From Cymbidium sinense (taxonomy: Eukaryota; Streptophyta; Magnoliopsida; Asparagales; Orchidaceae): a stretch of DNA of 64,000 nucleotides. The notes under the pieces were generated by a model. The model was not told where the DNA came from, searched no databases, and was given only the letters and a program-made list of their open reading frames with translations. The position numbers and the translations under genes were made by a program. The stretch lies in NCBI GenBank assembly GCA_021442155.1, contig CM038215.1:209058982-209122981 (forward strand), written 5' to 3'. Positions 56,001 to 64,000 of the stretch are shown piece by piece (positions within the stretch are counted from its first letter, which is position 1; every line of letters begins with the position of its first letter).

Positions 56001-59000
56001 TCTCATCCTCTTGATCATGAATACATATGTAGGTATTTAAGAAAAAAATAGGCATATAGTCTGGACATCCCACGAATACGGGGATTTAAGTAGCCCCAAG
56101 AAGGTCATTTGATTACTTCACTTCCCTAGTTAATAAAGACACATACTTGTTTATGACTTTTATACATGCATGTGTATATTTGATTGGGAAATGATAATCC
56201 TCTTTTCAATTGGAAATACACGCATTCATAATTATTTAAATAATTGAATTATTTAATCATGTGATTTGGAGCTCTCTTTTTATATTCATATATGCAACTT
56301 TATATAAGTCTGAATGATAATGGGTATATAGGACATCCTAGGAATACGAGGCTTTAAGTACCCCAAGGAGGTCATTTGATTATCACACTTCCCTTGTTAA
56401 CAATGGCATGTACCTATCTAATTTCACTCTTGTATAAGAATTTAGATAGAGCTTTAAATTTACCTATGCTAAAATAATTCAATCAAATGAAAAGATAAAC
56501 TTGAAGTATGCATACATTCATCATTTTAAATCATATGCATGATACTTGTGATGGAAGGGAATGATTTAATATGTGTCATGTGTTAGTAATTCAATTGAAT
56601 TAATTTTAAGAAGCCTTCCATATTAAATGAGGTTATTTAAAGTGAACTTAAATTTAGGATTAACTTAACTATGTATAATAAGTTATTCACTAAAGAGAAG
56701 TAAATCAAATTAATATGCTTTAGATATGGCTTAAGGTAGGGATGGAAGAGGGTGATCCTTCTTCCTTCTATTGATAACACTTAGTTGTTAAGTGTAAATC
56801 ATATGAAACAAAATAAAATACAAATTAAAATTTACAAATGAATTAAACAACTTCAAGTAAAACCAAACCTTATGTGAAATTAAATAACTTCCAAACTTAA
56901 AAAAATATAACTCTAATGCCTAGTTAAGACATACCATAGAAGACCTTAACACACACATTAGAATTAAATCACCACTTCTAGCTCTATGTTAGGACGGTGT
57001 ATGATGTGATGTATATTCTATTTTGTGATGTATTATTTTAGATTAGATGTTAGGGTATATATTTCACAGACTGGATAACAGACTGATATTAGCCTAATCA
57101 TATTTTATGCAGAAGATTATGCTTAAGGGGATGCTTAAAAACAAATGCAAATGCTCTCTTTGCAGGTTGTTTAAACTCCCTAAGCATAATCCAAGTTAAG
57201 ACAGGTGGACTTGGTTACCCATGAGAATGATGCTAAATCCAAATTATACATATAACTGCTTGGGATTGTGTGTGTGTTTAGCTAACATCTATTTTGTAGG
57301 TGTAGTTGAATTACTTATCCAATTCTTAATCTAATTTTATAATAAGAATTAGGATTAGCATTATGGGGAATTAGGATGAGCAGTGGCTAGAAGGTTTTGT
57401 TCTAGGAGGCCTTGTGTTACCTTTGAAGCAAACACATACAAATCAAAGAAGGAGCAAACTAAATTAAGATAAAGGGAGATATGACCCCCACATAGCATTT
57501 AATAAAATTGTAATTGTTCTTTCATATTTTAGTTTGTATAAAGGTAGAGCTCGACTAACCATCTTTTCTTTTTTTGAGTTGTATGGATGTACCCGACCGC
57601 ACCAGCCACTTATTCTCTTACGATAGTTATAAAATTGATTAATGATTTATTTAGATTATGCATTAGAACAACATGTTTCTTCATAGTTTCTTATGTTTGA
57701 TGCCTTAATATATGGCTTAGATATGATAGGCTCTTATGATATAATTAATTTTTCTACCAAACTGATCACTCATAATTAAATTTTAATCACCTCACAACCT
57801 CACTATAAAGCCTAGGCTATAAATAAGATAATTAAATGATTTAGCAATCCCTTAGCTATAAGTTGTATGTCTCACATCATGCATGCATATTTCTTCTTTC
57901 TTGAATATGGGGGATCTCCATCCTTGCATGATAAGAAAATGCTTGACCTGTGAGGGCATCCTTTATGGCGAAGAACACATTCTTCTAGCTGATTTGGCCA
58001 ATAATCTATTTCATCATGCATTTAGACATATAAAAATCCCAAAGCCTTTATATAAATGATGTGTCATAAAAGAAATAAAATTTGAAAAGAATTTGCATTT
58101 GCAGATTAAGTCATATGCTAGTATCACTCATGCTCTAGTATCTTAGGGAGTGAGTTTAGGACTTTAGACTCTTTTTAATTAACTACCTTAAGTATCTTAC
58201 AATTCATAGGACCAGACTACATGATTTTAAAATCATAGGAGGAGTTAGCTGGCGGCCACTCCAGATGGTTATAAGTCCAGAAGTCAGATGATTCATCCTC
58301 TCTTGTGGAGGTGAGCCTTTATGTCCACTTGTCAGTTAGATTTAGGTTGTGCTTTATCTATCACTAAAGATCCCTAGATTTAGAATTTGAGGTGATTATT
58401 TTCTTTGAGTTACAAGCATAAATTCTCACCTCTTAGGTATTTCTACAATCTTATGTTGATGGATTATAAGTTCTAGTAATCTAATAAAAATTCAACTAAA
58501 ATAAATAAATCTCTTCACTTTCAAATATATAAAGTACAATTATAGGATATATTGGAATGCTCACTAGACTTCCTAGTATCATGAGCATTCGCTACTCTCT
58601 CCTTTTGGATCCTAAAAGTAAGTCTTCTCCTTGAACTTTCCCAATTGATTTTTCAAACATAACTAATCCTTTGATAGTCTTAACCTTAAAATCTTTGGAG
58701 ATGATAATTATCTATTTTAATCAAGAGTATTCTTAAGTAATTTTACTCCCTAAGATGTAATTAACTATATAAGCTTGCCTCCATAAGGAACTTTAGAACC
58801 CAGTTTAATATAAACCCTACTTTATTCATCCATATAAAGCATGAGAAAAAATTGGTATATTTGAAGACCCATCATGCCTTAGGAGTCCTTATTAGGTGAT
58901 TAGGTCCATTGAAGGGTGATGCCTCTATCTTTTGAGATAGTATATCATACCTAAATGTCATACCCAATCTCTTCAATAAGTACCACCTATGATCTGCATG

Positions 59001-59036
59001 ATGTCCCCCCATATACATCCAAAAATAAACACCACA
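53097..59036. mobile_element. 5.94-kb TG...CA insertion in the 3' LTR, probably a large solo LTR or non-autonomous LTR element
   Basis: Flanked by GTGTT (53,092-53,096 and 59,037-59,041), starting TGTTGACCTCAC and ending ACACCACA: a 5-bp duplication and TG...CA ends as for LTR elements. The other LTR shows the filled-in site (GAGTTGTTGGTTGCC at 45,468). I see no gag or pol, no primer site and no clear internal repeat of its ends, so a very long solo LTR or a LARD-like element are both possible. Inside are an imperfect duplication around CATGGACTTAGCCTTAACC (53,450 and 53,620) and three TCTGGACATCC cassettes. Confidence 0.65.
55803..56408 (+). repeat. Three dispersed-tandem cassettes of about 90 bp
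   Basis: Copies at 55,803-55,895, 56,054-56,145 and 56,323-56,408 share TCTGGACATCC, GAATACG, TTTAAGTAGCCCCAAG, AGGTCATTTGATTA and CACTTCCCTAGTTAA, spaced about 250-270 bp. They may be regulatory repeats of the inserted element. Confidence 0.75.
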
Positions 59037-59041
59037 GTGTT

Positions 59042-60816
59042 GTATGCTTCAATGTGGGTAACTTTTGGGGATAATTGAAATTTCTTTCTTTCTTTCTCTC
59101 GCTTTCCTTACTCTTTACCTCCTGCAACCCTCAATTGCCAAATACCTCTTTCATACTTTGTTTGTGCCTCGATTAGCATTTAGAGTGGCATTGGTGTTGG
59201 GTTTTGTAAGAAGGCATTCTATGTGTGTGTAGTTGGACGACAGGAAATAGGGAGTTAATGAGGATATGTATAGTAATATTGTTAATTTAAGTTAATTTAC
59301 ATTAACCATTTCATTTAATACTATTTAATTCTCTTCATTTAAAAACTTTTATATTTAGTCTTAAGTGGCGGTCATCTTAACATTCGAGGCATAATGCATG
59401 GCTAGAGGAAAAGAATTCAGGTACAATTAATAAATCTTACTAAATGATAGTTGAATATAACTTAAGAAATTAAGTGTTAAACCCTAATTTCATTAATTTG
59501 TACAAAGTGTATGTCCTAAATAATTTTGATAGGATAATTATGTGTCAAGTTGTATACTCATGCAGTCGAGCACATCAAAATATTGGCCAAACTACTAAAG
59601 TGAAACATATAAATGTTAATTTAAATTCTATTTTCTATAGGAGTTTGTTTACCACCATTCCTACTACTTTTGTAATTGTTATGTACATGACATATATAAA
59701 TTTCTATCATATTTATATAAATAAAAATATTTAGTGACCGATATGTAATCATGTTTTACATATTTATTATAAGCATATGCTAGCCAAATATCTTAATATC
59801 ATGTTATATGACAGTACATATTGAAAATGATTCTCATGTAGGTACTACTAATTACTAAATAAAATGTAATGCATATAATAAGCTAAAAATGTCATTAAAA
59901 TATTATAAGTGGACTGTTTAATGATAACTTGTGCATGTATGCAAAAGTTCAAACGAGATGAACTATAATAGGGGATGTTAAAATTTCAGACCCTTGACAT
60001 TAAGGTTGGATGGAAGAATTGGTGTCATGGGGATAGTTTGGTAATTAGTACGGTATTGGCGTTGCCTTATTTGTAGCTTTGGGCCAATGGGCTGGATGTC
60101 GACCATTTTTATGAAAGTCAAAACCTATGCAATTACATATGATATTTTGAAAAAAATAATTCGATATAAGAAAACACTTGAATTTATTGAACACATGTTG
60201 TACATACAATTACATCTACTGTACACCATTTACATGCTATAATGTTACAGATTAATGTTCAACTCACATACTTTACATTATATTTCTTATGACATATTTT
60301 ACTTACAGTTGTGTTTTAACATGTTTCAATCATACATGCACATTATTTTTGAAGTTTTGTCCTTAGATTATTTTAATTTTACTTGTGTAGTGGGCTTTAG
60401 CTTATGATATTAAATGTTGACATTTCAAGTAAGAATGAGGAGGATTGTAGCTAGTCAAGCTTATTTAATTATATAAATTTGATGTATAATTTGAGGATGT
60501 ATAATTTTTGGAAGACCGTAAAGGCTTTTTGAGTATGTGTAAAATTATATTTTGATGCTTTTAGTAGCTCTGTGTTTATGTTGGAAAGTAAATTTACATG
60601 CTTCCTAAATATGTGATTTAAATATGAATTGAATGTTAGTATTGTTCAAATTATAAGAGTTTACTCATGATAATTTGATGAGATTCATATTTCTCCCGAT
60701 TGTCCTAAATTGATAGTGTTGGGATAAGTCAGTGAGATCTGTATCTGATCATGTTATCCTATTCTCTTATACTGCAGACTGACCTTGAAATATAGGGTTT
60801 CATTTAGGGTGTGACA
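59042..60816 (+). repeat. 3' LTR, second part
   Basis: Resumes at GTATGCTTCAATGTGGGTAA and matches 45,476-47,370 to the LTR end GGGTGTGACA. An 86-codon frame at 59,474-59,734 lies in it and is chance. Confidence 0.85.
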
Positions 60817-61679
60817 CAAAATCCTCCATTCCTCCTCACATCTCTTCCTATATCCCCACTTGTTTGACTTGAATCAGTCATAATCAAGTGTCCACCTAAT
60901 CTAATAAGACTCCAAGCCCATGGTTGGCCACTCCATACCTCCATTAATGGAGGCTAGGTCAGTCAAATACTAAACCAACAGCCCAATCATCCCCAAAAAA
61001 GATTTATCACTTCTAATCCCCATGAAAAAAATCAAAACTCCTCCTCACTTTTTAGACCTTGAATCCACCAAGAAACACTAAAATTTGATGAACTTGCAGC
61101 AAAACTTGGTCTGCAGAGTAATCCATGGGGAGACAAGAGATAAAATTTGTTTTTGAGGTTCATCTTCAACCAAGAAGTGTGCTCGAATCACTAGTGCCAT
61201 CAAACATTGAATTTGACAATGTATCCACCTCAAACTATAGACAAACCTTAGGTCTTGGTCCTTTGTGAAGTGAAATCAAAATTTGTCAGGATCAAAACAT
61301 ATATATCCCTTGTATTTTTATTCTTGATTTTTTAAAAATGATAAACTACGAATTTGATGACTAGATCGCCTGATTTTGGTCTCGAATCACATACGACACA
61401 CAGTTTAATGCAAATTTTATTAGAGAACTCCAATATCATGATTGGATATTTAATGCAATAATTGTGCATAAACAAAAATATGAAATTGAGAATGTGTATC
61501 GGTTTCAACAGTCTAAACTTAACATTCTTTAAAAATGAGAATCTATTAATGGAAATCAAAGCATTGGTTGACTTAGCAATTGGATACCTTATTATGAGCT
61601 TTTAAATTTATTTTGTATTTATTATCATATAAAAATTCACCCAAACAACAATTAAAAAACAATGCTCATCATTAGGGAA
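60817..61679. other. DNA between the two gypsy elements, no gene recognised
   Basis: GC is slightly higher at 60,830-61,150. It could be the original target of the Tekay-like element or leading parts of the Tat-like element. No domain is recognised. Confidence 0.4.
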
Positions 61680-62580
61680 TGGTTGTTGAACAACAAGGAA
61701 ATGTCATTTAACCTAAATAATGTGAGCATTACTTTCAAAGATTGATATATCAAGCATTTAAAGAGCAGAATGGGAGAAATGTTGAAGTATATGCTGATAA
61801 TTTATAAGTGTAAAATAAGTTACAATAACAGCATTTCAAAGAAACATTCACGTCCCTCAAAGAGTATAACATGCACTTCATTCCACAGAATGAACTTTTA
61901 AAGAAAGGATAAACAAAATTCTTAGATTACTCCTCACACCTAAAGGTGTTAAAGTGACCTCGATAAAGGTCAAGCCATATTAGAGATGTCATTAATAAGA
62001 ATAGTCAAAGAAGTGCAATGACTAATTGATGAGTAGTTAAACTTAGTTGCTTTATCTCAAAAAGTGGAAAATATTACTCATAATTCCTTCAAATTCTTAA
62101 GAGGACTAAAGAATTTGAATGGATAGAGGAATGTGAAAGCATCTTCTAACAATTTAAGAATTTTTGACATCACCATTATCACTACAAAGTCCATGGCATA
62201 GATAAAGCTCGTTGCCCTATTTAGGTGTTCACAAAGATGTGGCAAATTTTGTCTTAATCTAAGAAAAAAAAAGGAAAGAAGCAATGATCCATCTATAATA
62301 TTAGTTAAGTCCTCGTGGGATGCTTAGCTATCATATCCAATCATGAAGAATTTGACACTCACCTTCACCATCACAACTCATTAATTTTGACCTTTCATAC
62401 AGGCACATTCAATTTAGGTTATTACGAATCACTCACCTAAGGTAGTACTTGCCATGCCTAATCACTCCATGGATTACTTAAATGGGCAATAAAATTGAGT
62501 GAGTTTGATATCTCTTACTTGTTATATATGATAATCGAAGCTCAAGCAATTTTCTTAGCTGACTTTTTATGGATGTAGTG
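61680..62580 (+). pseudogene. Tat-like reverse transcriptase end and RNase H, broken
   Basis: GRNVEVYADN (catalytic region, usual YVDD now YADN), HFKETFTSLKEYNMHFIPQN, KRTKEFEWIEECES, LKWAIKLSEFDISYLL and AIFLADF appear in order in changing frames. These match RT-to-RNase H of Tat/Athila-type elements. Confidence 0.75.
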
Positions 62581-62649
62581 AGTGAAAAATAATTATAGAT
62601 GTTCATGTAGAAGTTAATCCAAGAATGTGAGTTAGAGTAATTCTAAAAA

Positions 62650-63900
62650 GCATAATTAGAATATTTCTTACGTAGTTAATAAGATTAAAATTCAAGGTCA
62701 TTAATAATTAAGCCAAATATGATGCTCTACTAATTAGATTGAGATTTACATAATTTTAATGAGCTAAATATTTAATGGCATTTTTTGACTTATAGTTAAT
62801 GCTTAGTCAAGTTAATGCTCATTAGAAAGTGCAAGGTAAAAACCTATGAAGATATTTTATCTAAGGTAAAGGAGAAAATCAACAAGTTGAAGTATTTTTT
62901 TAGATTGTGCAAATTTTATGTGAAAAAATCAACTTGCTAACCTTGTATATGAGTTAAGCGATTTGGGCGATCGACCACTTTTGGAGTTAAATTATCACAT
63001 CATTGATAAAATTGAGACAATGTAAGTAGTAAAAGTCTAGTAGCCTAACTGGATCAACCACTTTATTGAGTATTTAAAGATAGGACGAGTCACACAAAAT
63101 GATAAAGATCTTAAGCATTCAAGATGAAAGCCGCCCAATACATCTTACTTAAAGGAAAGCTGTATAGAACTCCAATCACATCTCTAAATCTTAGATGTGT
63201 CACAAGGTGATTAAACGAAAAACATTGAATAAAGTACATTTAAGTAAGTATGTTAACTGTTTAGGAGAAAGTCTACATACTCATAGGTTCATATGATAAA
63301 GGATATTTTTGACCAACAATACAGAAATACATTAAAGACTTCTTCAGTAGGTAGAAGTAATCTTTGAAATTTGTGCCAATGTAGTCGTAACCCTCTAGTA
63401 AGCTACATTATATCATTAGGTCATTTATTATTTTGGAGATAAACTTAATTGGCCATCTATAACTCTCCACTACATAAATAAATTTAGTTTAATCATTGTT
63501 AAAAAATACTCTAAGTTGAGTGAAGCCAAGTTATTCACAAAAATCACTTTCAAAATCTTCCGTAACTTCATTTGGTCTGACATCATATGTAGATATTGTC
63601 TATCAATAATAATAATAACTAATAATGAATCGCAATGTCTAGACAAGTAGCTTAAGGAATTTTGCAAGTCACAAGATTTGTCTCAAATTTACCTTAATAA
63701 ATCACTCACAAATAAATGGCCAAATTGAAATAGTAAACAATTTTTTTTTGTTTAACACTCTAAGGAAGAATATTAAAAGTGACAAAGTGATGTAGAACAT
63801 CATGTGAAATAAGAAATTATAGCTCAAGGTCCATTTATTAGATCTTAAGCTAAAGTCTAATATTATGTGGATTAAGAAATTAGAACTCAAGGTTTATTTA
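62650..63900 (+). pseudogene. Tat-like additional RNase H and integrase, broken
   Basis: AKYDALLIRLRFT and LSQVNAH (second RNase H). KAAQYILLKGKLYRTPITSL, NLRCVT and YDKGYF-stop-PTIQKYIKDFF (zinc-binding part). YSKLSEAKLFTKITFKIFRN, FIWSDIICRYCLSIIIITNN, ESQCLDK, LKEFCKSQDLSQIYLN and NKWPN-stop-NSKQFFF (core). All match the Tat-type integrase order. Confidence 0.75.
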
Positions 63901-64000
63901 ATAAATCTCAAGCTAAAGCCCAAGATAATTCAAAAAAGAAGGATGCTTAACCCACTAACATAATAAGGCCATTTTATGATTTCATTTTTTTTAAATCATG

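Larger units (their letters stand above)
36486..60816 (+). mobile_element. Ty3/gypsy Tekay/Del-like LTR retrotransposon stretched by two nested insertions
   Basis: Two diverged LTRs of about 3 kb flank a 4.65-kb interior with primer site, gag, pol and chromodomain. The 5' LTR is 36,486-37,269 plus 45,199-47,370; the 3' LTR is 52,025-53,096 plus 59,042-60,816. Both start TATAACAC(C/T), decayed from TGTAACACC, and end GGGTGTGACA-like. Short flanks AAAAA and CAAAA may be the 5-bp duplication, which is weak. All genes are dead and LTR divergence looks substantial by eye, so it is an old element. Confidence 0.88.
61680..63900 (+). mobile_element. Decayed Ty3/gypsy Tat/Ogre-like pol, plus strand
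   Basis: Frame-broken sequence gives ordered matches to the RT end, RNase H, second RNase-H-like domain and integrase of Tat-lineage elements. The region between the RNase H (SEFDISY, AIFLADF) and the integrase reads like the extra RNase H of this lineage (AKYDALLIRLRFT, LSQVNAH). No LTR is seen; the element may run out of the window on the right. Boundaries are approximate. Confidence 0.75.

Noticed and set aside
1..64000. tRNA, rRNA, CRISPR arrays, bacterial operons
   Set aside because: None seen; the repeats are eukaryotic transposon repeats and microsatellites, and the splice structure is plant nuclear.

Overview
This is nuclear DNA of a land plant, almost certainly an angiosperm. It is very AT-rich, its introns have GT/AG borders, and it holds plant-type transposons of at least five classes in nested layers. 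I cannot name the species. I found no RNA gene, CRISPR array or bacterial-type signal. Every host exon I recognise belongs to one gene; nearly all other coding potential is decayed transposon sequence.

Left part (about 1-25,000): the 5' end of a NOMO-like gene (ER-membrane protein of the Sec61-associated BOS complex) lies on the minus strand. Its ATG is at 24,934 and six short exons with in-phase GT/AG borders run leftwards to 8,301. Intron 4 is 14 kb. It holds a 3.3-kb RTE LINE with an 11-bp target duplication, itself nested in an older inverted-repeat element, plus other inverted-repeat elements and an integrase scrap. Exon 7 and the rest of the gene are not visible. The DNA left of exon 6 is a decayed chromovirus-like Ty3/gypsy element (minus strand, carrying an RTE 3' fragment and a MITE) and a second truncated RTE.

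Middle (25,000-31,200): immediately upstream of the gene is a TIR element with an 8-bp duplication (25,124-31,171), split by a near full-length L1-type LINE (25,358-30,515) with a perfect 14-bp target duplication. The 5.3 kb from 31,172 to 36,485 has no recognisable gene; it holds AT-rich decayed repeat DNA including a possible LTR promoter.

Right part (36,486-60,816): one old Ty3/gypsy element of Tekay/Del type (chromodomain) has been stretched to 24 kb by two later insertions. Its 5' LTR was hit by a 7,920-bp Mutator-like element (MULE; 9-bp duplication, ~80-bp TIRs) that carries a MuDR-type transposase and a second gene of the plant mobile domain (PMD) family, both broken by stops. Its 3' LTR was hit by a 5,940-bp mostly non-coding TG...CA element with a 5-bp duplication. 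Each LTR supplies the uninterrupted version of the other's insertion site, so the layering can be read directly. The window ends in the pol remains of a Tat/Ogre-like Ty3/gypsy element (about 61,680-63,900).

The most notable items are the PMD-carrying MULE nested in an LTR, the TE-swollen NOMO-like gene, and a GC-rich 177-bp stretch of unknown origin inside a rearranged RTE.
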